This document shows, piece by piece, positions 16,901 through 24,570 of a stretch of DNA of 64,000 nt. The position numbers and the translations under genes were made by a program. The stretch spans positions 1,007,662 through 1,071,661 of the forward strand of contig NZ_KK211189.1 of the NCBI RefSeq assembly GCF_000620845.1, given 5' to 3'. Numbering within the stretch: position 1 is the stretch's first letter; every line of letters starts with the position of its first letter. The notes beneath the pieces were generated by a model. It was not told the origin of the DNA, did not search any database, and saw only the letters and a program-made list of their open reading frames with translations. The DNA is from Exiguobacterium marinum DSM 16307 (GTDB taxonomy: Bacteria > Bacillota > Bacilli > Exiguobacteriales > Exiguobacteriaceae).

Positions 16901-19276
16901 GAAGGAGCGGAGTTCAGTTTATATAATGCCGCCGATACGCTCGTCAGCGAAGGGCTCGTGACAAACAAGGACGGCAAGATCACCGTGAAAGGTCTCGAGC
17001 CGGGCATGTATTACTTCGTCGAGACGAAGGCGCCGACGGGTCACTTGTTCGATGCGACGAAACATGACTTCTCGATCACGAAGGATCAGCTGACGGCGAC
17101 ACCGGTCAGTGTGAAGAACCAACCGTTCAAGTCAATCGAAGTGACGAAAGTCGACTGGAAGACGGGCTTGGCGCTCCCAGGTGCCGTCTTTGACTTGAAA
17201 GACACGAACGGAAACACGCTCCGCACGGGACTCGCGGCCGATGCGTTCGGTGTGCTCTTGATTGAGGACCTCGACCTCGGCACGTACCAGCTCGTCGAGA
17301 CGGAAGCGCCGGACGGATACGTGTTACCTGAAAAGGCGTATACGTTCACGGTGACGCTCGAGAGTGACGTCGTTCAAAAAGACAACGTCAAAAATGAGAC
17401 GATGAAGCGTGTGAAGTTGACGAAAGTCGACAAAGACACGAACGCCACTCTTCAAGGCGCAGTCTTCACGTTATACAACAGTAAGAACGAAGTCGTCCGT
17501 GACAACGTGACGACGGGAGCAGACGGGACGGTCGTCGTCGACCGCCTAGACATCGGTACGTACACGTTCGTCGAGAAGACCGCACCGACCGGCTACATCT
17601 TAGACAAGACGCCTCATGCGTTCACGGTCGAGTACGGGCAAGACGTCGATGAACAGATCACCATCACAAACGAACAGCAAAAGTCGGTCCGTCTCATCAA
17701 GACGGACGTGATCAACGGTTCACGCCTCGCCAATGCGACGTTCTCGCTCTATCGACAGGACGGTGTCCTAGTCGAGGCGGGCTTGAAGACGGATGCGAAC
17801 GGGGAGACTTTGGTCGACCGATTGAACCCGGGCGAGTACTACTTCCAAGAGACGGTCGCACCGCCTGGATACATGCTCGACATGACGGCACGTCCGTTCA
17901 CGCTCGTACGCGGGACGAACGATATCACAGAAGTGATTGCGACGAACGATTCATACAAATCGGTCCGGATGACGAAAGTCGACTCGGAGACGGGCGACCG
18001 TCTGGCGGGGGCGACGTTCAATCTCGTCAATTCGTTCGGGACGACGATCCGCGCCGGACTCGTGACGGACGCGACAGGTGAGATTTATGTCGGCGGGCTC
18101 ACACCGGGCAGCTATGCGTTCGTCGAGACGAAAGCGCCGGACGGGTACTTGCTCGATCCAAAAGAGCACACGTTCAGCGTGGCATCTCGTCAAGCAGCAC
18201 CGACGACACTCACTGTCACGAACGAACAGAAAAAGTCAGTCCGACTCACGAAGACGGATGTCACGACAGGAAACGTACTTCCGAGCGCGACATTTGACTT
18301 GATCGATGCGTCGGGTGACGTTGTCCGTGCAGGACTTGTCACAGATGCGTCTGGAGAGATCTTCGTCCGTGACCTCGAACCGGGCGACTACGCGTTCGTC
18401 GAGACGAAGGCTCCAGAAGGTTATATCTTAGATACGACAAAACACGAGTTCACGCTCACACGCGGAACGAATGAAGTCCTCGCGGTCAATGTGACGAACG
18501 ACCCGTACAAATCGGTGCGACTCGTCAAGACGGACAGCGAGACCGGTAATGTGTTGGCCGGTGCGACGTTCAAGCTGTTGAACGGTGATAGCGAAGTCGT
18601 GAAAGCGGACCTCGTCACGAATGAAGACGGAGAGATTGTCGTCGAGGGGCTCGTTCCAGGCGACTATCAGTTCGTCGAGACGAAGGCACCGAAGGGGTAC
18701 TTCTTAGATGAGTCACCGTATGCGTTCACGTTCGAGCGCGGAGATGTCGAGAAGACGGTCAAGGTAGAAAACGACCGCATCAAGACGCTCCTCGTCAAGA
18801 AGGTCGACAGTGAGACGGGTGAACCGCTCGAAGGGGCTACGTTCACGTTGACCGATTCAACCGGTAAGGTGATCACTCTCACGACGGATGCGTCGGGTGA
18901 AGCGCGCGTGACCGACTTGAGACTCGGCACGTACACGCTCACGGAAACCGAGGCGCCGTTCGGCTATGAGTTGGACGAGACGCCACGGACGATCCGATTC
19001 GAGCGTGGTGGTGCGAACGAACAACAGATCACTGTAGAAAACACGGCAGAGTATTTCGAATTTGAAGAGACAGAAATCCCTGGCGGTGCCGGAGGAGGCG
19101 GTTACGATGACGCCGACTCTGAATCGACACTCGGTGCAGGCGACAGCAAGAAACCGACATTGACGGAGCGACTCCCATTCTTAGGTGGCGAATCGTCGAA
19201 CGGTTGGTTGATCGGCTTGGTGCTTCTCGTCATCGGGATCGGATTCCTGTGGACGACAAGACGGAAGACGGCATAA
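13970..19276 (+). CDS. Giant Cna-type adhesin with non-canonical LPFLG anchor
   Basis: A 1768-residue surface protein. Signal peptide to about residue 27 (MAYAEG). Residues ~30-190 resemble the first adhesion domain of Cna/SpaA-type proteins; five repeats of about 130-150 residues follow (~190-870), each with an I.WT/IEWT.ELN phrase typical of collagen-binding-like modules. Nine Cna-B repeats (~873-1690) carry the T.KVD lysine strand and the ETKAPDGY E-box expected for intramolecular isopeptide bonds. A Gly/Asp-rich linker precedes a sorting tail: LPFLG (1735-1739), hydrophobic stretch, RRK. Canonical sortase A motifs have Thr at position 4; here it is Leu. No sortase gene lies in the window. 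The role is probably adhesion or biofilm formation. AGGAGG lies 8 nt before the ATG. Confidence 0.9.
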   Translation: MKRWLSMVLTILLVMQPFAVSRMAYAEGDPVITDPQPPDTPVMTITDNILDTYTIRTTTTENVEVSTVTTDSIVEINYNWSIPNGHSYTDGSTFTFQMPSELKVYDAVTNAPLNFNGQSMGTYSLALDGTATMRFNDNVYKYSNIEGTIQALTQVKETTEISEERTVTITPIENQLSQTLPVGLKSPGKDITKAGVADRPYNPSSIEWTVELNKGLKQIEDARWTDVIPAGLAYRADSMEVTRLVMAMNGNVIREEPVTGLTVDTTDGLAIDFGKIQNAYRLTFITDIVDEEVATFNNVTNLEGTSFKTATASATVAAGRGTELEKRTPNYDDVTQTITWESDINFRQRNMGSLTVKDLFTDTHQLINLTLYEVTLDANGNIANRVAVPVTTSKITDTGLEGFTFDLPKNGTAYQLEYTTRAKNRVVSPGSVTNTIEVNGWKKSATQSIGQVVLRKTHKAPNYAAETIEWTLELNRDKREMNNAVITDTFPNEGLTFIEDSLTISGLTKGTDYTVIPDANGFTIRFNIQLTDTHDITYETTFDYRERLDASNTSFVNEATVDWVDESSNGRTVTTTDSVEPASNTRNNGFKGGTYNAVTKDITWKIGINYHEYATTNLTVTDTWEGTQVPDKDSFTVAKMTRGSGANAYSVDATPIPSSTYNVVWSETGFVLTFNDPTSDAYVIVYDTNIDDTKIAPSYKNTAVVTDGATELGNLPATVTVRHGGEYNEKRGVQQGKLIAWTIDINFGQSSLQNVVIRDVPSNNQDVLLDSLSVYETTVAPNGTVTKAGKLSTDAYTVRAIQEMGEFELTFNNPIDRPYILEYDSYILAAVGTDITNDVYVTADEVSENTTTKQSKVRVARTSGMGTASGELGELTITKTDELSEKNLSGASFDLIDTGSGRTVRRGTTGTDGTLTFGRLLYGDYRLVETKAPDGYLIATASRNITIAKVKEATTVKNDTIRQDVELMKTSTSGKVLEGAEFSLYNAADTLVSEGLVTNKDGKITVKGLEPGMYYFVETKAPTGHLFDATKHDFSITKDQLTATPVSVKNQPFKSIEVTKVDWKTGLALPGAVFDLKDTNGNTLRTGLAADAFGVLLIEDLDLGTYQLVETEAPDGYVLPEKAYTFTVTLESDVVQKDNVKNETMKRVKLTKVDKDTNATLQGAVFTLYNSKNEVVRDNVTTGADGTVVVDRLDIGTYTFVEKTAPTGYILDKTPHAFTVEYGQDVDEQITITNEQQKSVRLIKTDVINGSRLANATFSLYRQDGVLVEAGLKTDANGETLVDRLNPGEYYFQETVAPPGYMLDMTARPFTLVRGTNDITEVIATNDSYKSVRMTKVDSETGDRLAGATFNLVNSFGTTIRAGLVTDATGEIYVGGLTPGSYAFVETKAPDGYLLDPKEHTFSVASRQAAPTTLTVTNEQKKSVRLTKTDVTTGNVLPSATFDLIDASGDVVRAGLVTDASGEIFVRDLEPGDYAFVETKAPEGYILDTTKHEFTLTRGTNEVLAVNVTNDPYKSVRLVKTDSETGNVLAGATFKLLNGDSEVVKADLVTNEDGEIVVEGLVPGDYQFVETKAPKGYFLDESPYAFTFERGDVEKTVKVENDRIKTLLVKKVDSETGEPLEGATFTLTDSTGKVITLTTDASGEARVTDLRLGTYTLTETEAPFGYELDETPRTIRFERGGANEQQITVENTAEYFEFEETEIPGGAGGGGYDDADSESTLGAGDSKKPTLTERLPFLGGESSNGWLIGLVLLVIGIGFLWTTRRKTA
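16589..19048 (+). repeat. Nine tandem Cna-B-coding repeats
   Basis: Units of about 88 codons, each opening with a T/K-x-D strand (for example VRLTKTDVTTGN) and closing with GDY.FVETKAP.GY. Units 5-8 are the most alike, which points to recent internal duplication and a risk of length variation or misassembly. Confidence 0.85.
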
Positions 19277-19277
19277 G

Positions 19278-19327
19278 TAAAAAACAGGTCCTTTACGCGA
19301 ACATGGCGTAAAGGACCTGTTTGTTTA
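19278..19327. terminator. Bidirectional terminator
   Basis: Long perfect stem ACAGGTCCTTTACGC / GCGTAAAGGACCTGT with A-run on the left and T-run on the right, shared by the convergent adhesin and heparinase-like genes. Confidence 0.92.
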
Positions 19328-21409
19328 GATCGGCACACTGATCTGTCTCGTCTCTTTATTCGAGAGGGTATACGTCACGATATAGTTCGAACCGGATACT
19401 TTCACACTCGCCGACCGGATCGTCGTCTTCGACTGGTCGAGTCGGATGAGTGTGAGGTAGCGCACGTCTTTCCCGGTGTTATACGAGATGACTTGCGGAC
19501 GCGGCTTCCATTCATAATCCTCGACGGCGACGAAACTCGTGCTGTTGCGCATCGATGAATTTTTCAGGTTGAGCTGCATGAGTTGGATCGTCCGGCCGTT
19601 CGAGTCGCCATAGACAACGTTCTGGGTCGCCATCGAACTCTGGAGCAGTTTCAGACCTTCCGCAAGGTGGAATCGCTGCACGAATTTCTCTTGTGTCGGG
19701 GAGCTGATCCGGTCATAGACGACGAGCGTCTGCGCCTTATCATAGACGAGCGTCCGGCGATGCGTCGCCCCTTTGCCGATGAGTTTGCTTTCACCCATCG
19801 CGAGGAGTGACGGACCGAGGTTTTTGACGGTGACAATCTTGCTCTTCTCGCGCATCGAAGTGTTCAAGTCGAGGTTCGAAGCGTCACGATGGACCGTATT
19901 ATGGGCATCGACTCCGAAGACGCGCTGACGTTCCGGACGGTTCGTATAGCCGTAGCGTCCCGTCTCGATGATGAAGTCGCGACCGAGCCCGTACAGGTCG
20001 ATGCTCAAGTCGTCGGCGTGTTTATGGGCATTGCTGTGATAGCCCGCCGTCATCATCACTTGCGTCGCCTGATTGAAGGCACGCGGTGGGGCAGACCAAT
20101 ACTCGCGCATGAAGCTATACTGCGTGCTGATTTTCTTCGCTTTGAGCGGTGGGCGTGACCCTTCCTTCCCTCCCGAGACCGCGTAGGCGAGCTGTGGGAA
20201 GTCCTCGATATGCGGGATGATCGACGTCGTGCGTCGTGCCCCGGACGTGTCCCCGAAGATTGGGAGCGTCCCGTTTGGCTTGACCATATACGTCAGCTGT
20301 TTCGGCATATATTCGACGCGGTTCATGCTGGACGGGAGCGTGAAGCGGTTGTCGTCCGCCCAGATGACGAAGCGGTCGAGCACGTGATACATGTACGCCT
20401 GATAGCCCGGTGAATGCTCGAGATGGACGGCGTCCGACGTGATGCTGTGGCGGATCTGTTTGTCGAGCCGGCTGTCAGCGACGGTTTTCCATCTCGCGCT
20501 TTGGTCGAACTGCGGGAACGTCTGCGCGATCGCCGTGAGCGCCATGTCCTGGAACACGCCGTGGTTATGTTCATACTTATAAAAACTCGATGTCGCGAGC
20601 AACGTGCCGTGCTCATGGAGCGTCCGCAGCATGAGACCCGTGAATGCCGTGTCTTTGTAAAGGGACGACGACTTGTACACGTCCCAGAAGTTCAACAAAT
20701 GGAACGTCCGGACCGATGTGCCGTGGTCATTATACGGCCAACGGTACTGTTTGTAGTTGGCGACCGGGTGGGCTTTCGTCCAACTTTTCACGACACGCAT
20801 CCCGTATTTCAAATACGCGGTGTCGTTTGTCGCATTGTAGGCTTGTGTCAATTGGTTCAACACCGTCAAATAGTGGATTTGGAACGGATACGAGTTGCTT
20901 GAAGAGCTCGGGATGTCCCGATGCCAGTCGAACGTGTCGATGTTTGGGACCGACAGACGATGCGGTGTGGACGGGACGTACCAATCCCCACGAAGGGCCC
21001 GGTTCGCATAGTCGATCGCCCTCGCTTCGGTGAGACGCTCGTATTCGTACGGGGCGTGCGGTGCCATCTGTCGCATGTATTCATGCGACAGTCGTGCTGT
21101 CCCGCTCGACGTTAAGTTTGAACGGGTGATGGCGTCAGCGAGTAAGAGCTTCGCCTGACTCTTCTTTATGTAGACCTTCTTTCCACCGCTCAGGGCGACA
21201 TAGTACCAGCCGGACGTACTGATCGCCGCATAGCGTTTCGTCGTCGAATAGGTCGCCACTTTCGTCAGCTTCCCGCTTTTCATCTCATAGACGATGGCGT
21301 TCGGGACGGAGCGGATGTGGAACGGGTTCGTCGCAGCCTGAACGGAGTCGATCGGGGTGACAAATCCCCACGCGCCGATCAAGACGAGGACGAGTAAGAT
21401 TCGTTTCAT
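19325..21409 (-). CDS. Secreted heparinase II/III-like polysaccharide lyase (copy 1)
   Basis: A 694-residue exported protein. Signal peptide MKRILLVLVLIGAWGF, cleavage near VQA. A ~85-residue SH3-like N-terminal part (STSGWYYVALSGGKKVYIK) precedes an alpha-toroid Hepar_II_III_N region (~110-420) with the family motifs FHLLNFWDVY, EHNHGVFQDMAL and VHLEHSPGY, and a C-terminal beta-sandwich Hepar_II_III domain (~420-690) with MTAGYHSNAHKHADDLS. These families cleave uronic-acid polymers by beta-elimination using Asn/His/Tyr residues in those motifs. It has two paralogues at 25396 and 27603. The actual substrate is unknown; the ManNAcA-type polymer predicted from genes at 43105-47255 is a candidate. 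Gene is alone on this strand. Confidence 0.88.
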   Translation of the reverse strand: MKRILLVLVLIGAWGFVTPIDSVQAATNPFHIRSVPNAIVYEMKSGKLTKVATYSTTKRYAAISTSGWYYVALSGGKKVYIKKSQAKLLLADAITRSNLTSSGTARLSHEYMRQMAPHAPYEYERLTEARAIDYANRALRGDWYVPSTPHRLSVPNIDTFDWHRDIPSSSSNSYPFQIHYLTVLNQLTQAYNATNDTAYLKYGMRVVKSWTKAHPVANYKQYRWPYNDHGTSVRTFHLLNFWDVYKSSSLYKDTAFTGLMLRTLHEHGTLLATSSFYKYEHNHGVFQDMALTAIAQTFPQFDQSARWKTVADSRLDKQIRHSITSDAVHLEHSPGYQAYMYHVLDRFVIWADDNRFTLPSSMNRVEYMPKQLTYMVKPNGTLPIFGDTSGARRTTSIIPHIEDFPQLAYAVSGGKEGSRPPLKAKKISTQYSFMREYWSAPPRAFNQATQVMMTAGYHSNAHKHADDLSIDLYGLGRDFIIETGRYGYTNRPERQRVFGVDAHNTVHRDASNLDLNTSMREKSKIVTVKNLGPSLLAMGESKLIGKGATHRRTLVYDKAQTLVVYDRISSPTQEKFVQRFHLAEGLKLLQSSMATQNVVYGDSNGRTIQLMQLNLKNSSMRNSTSFVAVEDYEWKPRPQVISYNTGKDVRYLTLIRLDQSKTTIRSASVKVSGSNYIVTYTLSNKETRQISVPI

Positions 21410-21530
21410 AGATACACCTCAAAAATTGGATTTACTTCTTTTTCAAAGTATACCATGAGGTGAATTTATTTCCTTAATTTTCTATATCTTAAAATTCAAA
21501 TAGGGAATGTATTTGACCTGTCAAAAAAAT

Positions 21531-21587
21531 AGACTACCGAGACGGCGATTAGATCGAGGTGATAAAGTGACTCGGTGAGGACAGTCT
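21531..21587 (+). promoter_or_regulatory. Structured leader before the small membrane protein
   Basis: AGACT-ACCGAG (21531-21541) can pair with CTCGGT (21571-21576) and AGTCT (21583-21587), leaving a 6-nt bulge and a 29-nt loop. It lies 32 nt before the TTG start of the 55-residue protein. A TTGAC-CT-GTCAA near-palindrome lies just upstream (21513-21524). I do not recognise a known riboswitch. Confidence 0.4.
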
Positions 21588-21618
21588 AAAGCGTACAGAT
21601 TGTGAAGGGGGAAATACA

Positions 21619-21786
21619 TTGAAACATGTCAGCTTGTTCCTACTACTTTTCTTTATTACTGCGATGTTTATTTACGTTGTATCTTTGACAGCCCCGCAAC
21701 TTCTCGTGCCAATCGTGTATCTTGCGATTGCCGCATTGATTGGAATCATCGGATATCTATTGAAGGTATTTGTGATGAAAAGATGA
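21619..21786 (+). CDS. 55-residue small membrane protein
   Basis: Starts with TTG after GAAGGGGG and reads KHVSLFLLLFFITAMFIYVV and then PIVYLAIAALIGIIGYLLK, giving two membrane segments separated by a short TAPQ turn, ending in basic KVFVMKR. The gene has its own terminator and a structured leader. No family is recognised. It borders the island with the recombinase, so it may belong to that or to the ancestral chromosome. Confidence 0.6.
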   Translation: MKHVSLFLLLFFITAMFIYVVSLTAPQLLVPIVYLAIAALIGIIGYLLKVFVMKR

Positions 21787-21787
21787 T

Positions 21788-21820
21788 CAAAAATCCGGTC
21801 CCTCGTGGACCGGATTTTTT
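21788..21820. terminator. Bidirectional terminator
   Basis: AAAATCCGGTCC / GGACCGGATTTT stem with a 5-nt loop and T-run; serves the small membrane gene on the left and the convergent recombinase gene on the right. Confidence 0.9.
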
Positions 21821-21832
21821 ATGTTCCTGTAT

Positions 21833-22696
21833 TCACTCCAACGTCAGTCTTTCCACCGCATCCCGCAGATGGTCCTCGCGCACGCGGATATAGCGCCGGG
21901 TCGTCTTCGGCTCGCTATGGCCGAGCAACTCGGACAAGGTCGTCTCCTTGACGCCCTTGTCATAGAGATGTGACGTGAAGGCGTGCCGGAGCGTATGCGA
22001 CGTGACGGATGTACCGAGCACGTCCTCGGCGGCGCGTTTCAAGTGACGGTTGATCGTCGTCTTGCAGATGAGATCGCCACGGGTACTCGGGAAGACATAT
22101 GGTGAATCGATGCATCGGCGCTCTTCCTCGAGGTACGTCGTCATCATCGCATGAGCCGCATCGTTCAGCGGGACTTTGCGTGGTTTCCCCGTCTTCGATT
22201 CGTGGATGTACAGGAGACGCGCATTCAAATCGATGGCGTCGAGTGTCAACTGTCTCACTTCGTTGATGCGCATCCCCGTATGCAGCTGGAGCGTCAGAAA
22301 GGTTCGGTACAGTGGGACGTCGATCGCATCGATGACTCGGTGTAAGTTGCTTGGTGTAGGGACGTCCGAGGGTGTCCGTTCCGTCACTTTCACGCGAAGT
22401 TGATGGAACGGATTGTGCGTGACGAGCTGCTCGGTGATGGCCCAGTCATACAAACCGCGGAGTGCGCTCAAGTAATTGTTGATCGTCACCGGTTGACATC
22501 CTTCGGAGCGGAGGGCGTCGATATACGGCATGACGTCCTGCCTCGTCTTGAAGTCGTCGAGAGTTCGGTTCTGTCCCATGATTCTCTCGAACCGGGCGAA
22601 CTTATACATGGCCTGGCTGACCGTGTTGTCCGATTTTCCGGTCATGCGTAAGTAGTGGACGTGTTGATCGACGGCGTCTTTCATGTGTAGGGTCAT
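21833..22696 (-). CDS. Tyrosine recombinase (XerC/D-like integrase)
   Basis: A 287-residue site-specific recombinase: SAM-like N-terminal DNA-binding domain (~1-95, with VTINNYLSALRGLYDWA) and a catalytic domain with the full set of active residues, Arg in HTGMRINEVRQL, Lys in ESKTGKPRKVPL, His-x-x-Arg in SHTLRHAFTSH, His in LLGHSEPKTT and Tyr in RRYIRV. The size fits Xer-type enzymes. The ATG at 22696 is preferred over 22702 because AGAGGAG lies 7 nt before it. The gene starts 13 nt after the sigma-like gene, so both are probably cotranscribed. A mobile-element integrase is likelier than the housekeeping XerC/D given its neighbours. Confidence 0.88.
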   Translation of the reverse strand: MTLHMKDAVDQHVHYLRMTGKSDNTVSQAMYKFARFERIMGQNRTLDDFKTRQDVMPYIDALRSEGCQPVTINNYLSALRGLYDWAITEQLVTHNPFHQLRVKVTERTPSDVPTPSNLHRVIDAIDVPLYRTFLTLQLHTGMRINEVRQLTLDAIDLNARLLYIHESKTGKPRKVPLNDAAHAMMTTYLEEERRCIDSPYVFPSTRGDLICKTTINRHLKRAAEDVLGTSVTSHTLRHAFTSHLYDKGVKETTLSELLGHSEPKTTRRYIRVREDHLRDAVERLTLE

Positions 22697-22709
22697 CTTC
22701 ATTCTCCTC

Positions 22710-23153
22710 TTACTCGTTGTCCTCACGGAGCATCCGCTGGAGTTCGGCCTTGTAGGCACGGAGGCGGCTCGGGGAGTATCCGAGCGAGGCTTCAGTTCCG
22801 TGAAGCATATGGCAGAGTAAGGTGAAATGACGATTTGGTAAAGTGGAACGCTTGTCGTCTAGCCAAAGGGACAGCGGCACCTCGCTCTTGTCGATTTGCT
22901 CGGGGAGCCGTTCACTCGTCACCTCGTGCTGGAGCGTCTTCGCCTGCTTGGCTCGCTCGTTTAAGATTGCCCCACGGATACGGATGAAACAGTAGGTTTT
23001 CCCTAGCGTCTTGCCGTCTTGGATGGCTCGCCATAGGGCGATTCGTGCCGTCTGGGCGGCATCGTCGACTTCGTTCGGATGGAGATGGAGTTGGCGGATG
23101 ACGTAAAAGATCATCGGTTCCCACTCTTTGATTTGTTCGTTTGCGTCTGGCAT
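22710..23153 (-). CDS. Sigma-70-like RNA polymerase sigma factor
   Basis: A 147-residue protein. Residues ~8-75 look like sigma region 2 (WEPMIFYVIRQLHLHPNEVDD then AAQTARIALWRAI, followed by YCFIRIRGAILNE); the C-terminal part (NRHFTLLCHMLHG, LGYSPSRLRAYK) would be a divergent region 4. It is short, like phage or competence-type (ComX-like) sigma factors, rather than a housekeeping sigma. The start is uncertain: the ATG at 23153 gives the cleanest protein but has a poor ribosome-binding site; an ATG at 23204 would add 17 residues. Overlap in transcription with the recombinase suggests it may control the element or host genes. Target promoters are unknown. Confidence 0.6.
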   Translation of the reverse strand: MPDANEQIKEWEPMIFYVIRQLHLHPNEVDDAAQTARIALWRAIQDGKTLGKTYCFIRIRGAILNERAKQAKTLQHEVTSERLPEQIDKSEVPLSLWLDDKRSTLPNRHFTLLCHMLHGTEASLGYSPSRLRAYKAELQRMLREDNE

Positions 23154-23202
23154 GATGGGCTGCTTTCCCGCGCGCGTCTCAAGTTTCCTAGGTGGATACA
23201 GC

Positions 23203-23343
23203 ATAATGGTTGTTATAGAGAATCCCTGCTTTTGATTCATAAGGCTTGGCGCAAATGGGATACAGCATTTTGAGACTATATCCGATTTGATTTGACGAAA
23301 CGACACGGTTGGCGAGGTGCGAAAACCGCATAACAACCATTAT
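23203..23343. repeat. 14-bp inverted repeats flanking a 113-bp intergenic segment
   Basis: ATAATGGTTGTTAT (23203-23216) and its exact reverse complement ATAACAACCATTAT (23330-23343). They lie between the divergent sigma-like and Xre genes. A direct repeat GGATACAGCAT (23194-23204 and 23258-23268) also occurs here. The right copy read on the minus strand contains a perfect TATAAT. No gene is seen in 23154-23494 apart from a doubtful 33-residue frame from 23410. Confidence 0.7.
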
Positions 23344-23422
23344 AGGAGGATGTCCCTCATTGTTTGAAGGATGTATTCCTATACAACGTAATAAAGAGAG
23401 GGGAAATCAATGGTAAATAAGG

Positions 23423-23449
23423 CTACAAAATTAATTTGCAAATTTGTAG
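23423..23449. promoter_or_regulatory. Candidate operator of the Xre regulator
   Basis: CTACAAA (23423-23429) and TTTGTAG (23443-23449) form a dyad with an AT-rich centre, 46 nt upstream of the Xre start and next to TAAAAT. Placement fits autorepression by an Xre/ImmR-type repressor. Confidence 0.45.
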
Positions 23450-23494
23450 TCTTGATTGAAATGGGTTACCATAAAATAAAAGGAGGGTGTCATC

Positions 23495-23830
23495 GTGAAC
23501 GCAAATAAAATCATTGTGAACAACATACAATCATGGCTAAGGGATAACGGAAAATCGCAACAATGGTTAGCTCAAGAAATCGGGGTCAGCAAGGCGTTGA
23601 TTGGTCATATGTTGAATGAGAGTCGCGTCATTCAATCAAAACGAATCGTTGATCTTGCGAATGCACTGGGTTTGACGGTCAATGAATTGACATCGGATGC
23701 TTCGATGAAGGAAGAACGCATGACGGTCGAATTGCGAGGCACACTGTCAAATCGACGGTCGAAAATGGAACTCGAGCGTTTGAAATTTGCGATAGAAGAT
23801 TATGTTGGTCTCAAGAGTGAACGACCATGA
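23495..23830 (+). CDS. Xre-family HTH repressor
   Basis: A 111-residue DNA-binding protein. The helix-turn-helix (SQQWLAQEIGVSKALIGHML, residues ~21-42) and the following helices with IVDLANALGLTVNEL are typical Cro/C1 type. The C-terminal ~35 residues are charged and probably dimerise or contact the next protein. Its stop overlaps the ATG of the ImmA-like gene by 4 nt (ATGA), so the pair is translationally coupled, as in ImmR/ImmA systems where the peptidase cleaves the repressor. GGAGGG precedes the GTG/ATG region; the start used is the GTG at 23495. Confidence 0.85.
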   Translation: MNANKIIVNNIQSWLRDNGKSQQWLAQEIGVSKALIGHMLNESRVIQSKRIVDLANALGLTVNELTSDASMKEERMTVELRGTLSNRRSKMELERLKFAIEDYVGLKSERP

Positions 23831-24570
23831 AGCCATCGGCACGGATTGCGGAAGACACGGCAGAAGCATTCGCGGCAGATTTTTTAGAGCAAGTCATTGA
23901 CAGTCACGTTTTCATTGGCGCTTACATCGAGCAGGTGTTAGCCAAACGCGCGAACCTCATTTTTCAATATGTCGAGGACGATACCTATTATGGTGTCGCC
24001 ATCAAACACATGTCTGGAGAAGCGTTCATCGCATTGAACTCTTACCAACCATTACGCATGCGTTACTTTACCGCAGCCCACGAGTTATGGCACTTGTCTG
24101 AAGCGAGCAAGTGGCAAATCGATGGATTCGATCACGAACGAGCGGCCGACCGTTTTGCCGCTGCAATCATGCTACCAAAAAGTATGACAAAAGAAATTTG
24201 GGAGAAGCTGAAAGACAATCATGATACGAAGACCGCTATCATCTATTTGGCCGATATGGCTCAAGTCCCTTACGTCGCAGTCGTAAGACGACTCCGGGAA
24301 CTCCATTACCGATTCTCTGATCTGAGTGAACAGGAATCCGACTGGCGCGAAGAACGGAAGCATCTTGGGATTGCCCCGAGTCCATTGGATCAAGCCCAAC
24401 GTTTCGAATCATTTTCAGCCTATGAACAAGTGGTCGTCAAAGCGGTAGAAGAAGAACGGTTGACACGTTTGAGTGCCGCCAATAAACTCTCTGTTTATCG
24501 TCCTGATTTGGCTCGGGCGTTACAGGAAGATGAAGTCAGTCGTCTACAAGAGGACGCTGCCGATGATTAA
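23827..24570 (+). CDS. ImmA/IrrE-type zinc metallopeptidase
   Basis: A 247-residue protein of the COG2856/DUF955 group. The zinc site is visible as AAHELWHLSEASKW (HExxH) with the third ligand in FDHERAADRFAAAIMLP (glutamate/aspartate region ~25 residues later). The C-terminal half (~140-247) is helical and family-variable. Such enzymes cut a partner Xre repressor and so induce the operon. The partner here is almost certainly the overlapping upstream Xre gene; the overlapping downstream PIN gene would then be the controlled effector. It resembles ImmA of integrative elements. Confidence 0.88.
   Translation: MKPSARIAEDTAEAFAADFLEQVIDSHVFIGAYIEQVLAKRANLIFQYVEDDTYYGVAIKHMSGEAFIALNSYQPLRMRYFTAAHELWHLSEASKWQIDGFDHERAADRFAAAIMLPKSMTKEIWEKLKDNHDTKTAIIYLADMAQVPYVAVVRRLRELHYRFSDLSEQESDWREERKHLGIAPSPLDQAQRFESFSAYEQVVVKAVEEERLTRLSAANKLSVYRPDLARALQEDEVSRLQEDAADD

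Noticed and set aside
23410..23511. 33-codon frame upstream of and overlapping the Xre gene
   Set aside because: It has a fair ribosome-binding site but lies over the operator/promoter dyad and overlaps the Xre start in another frame; not enough to call a gene.
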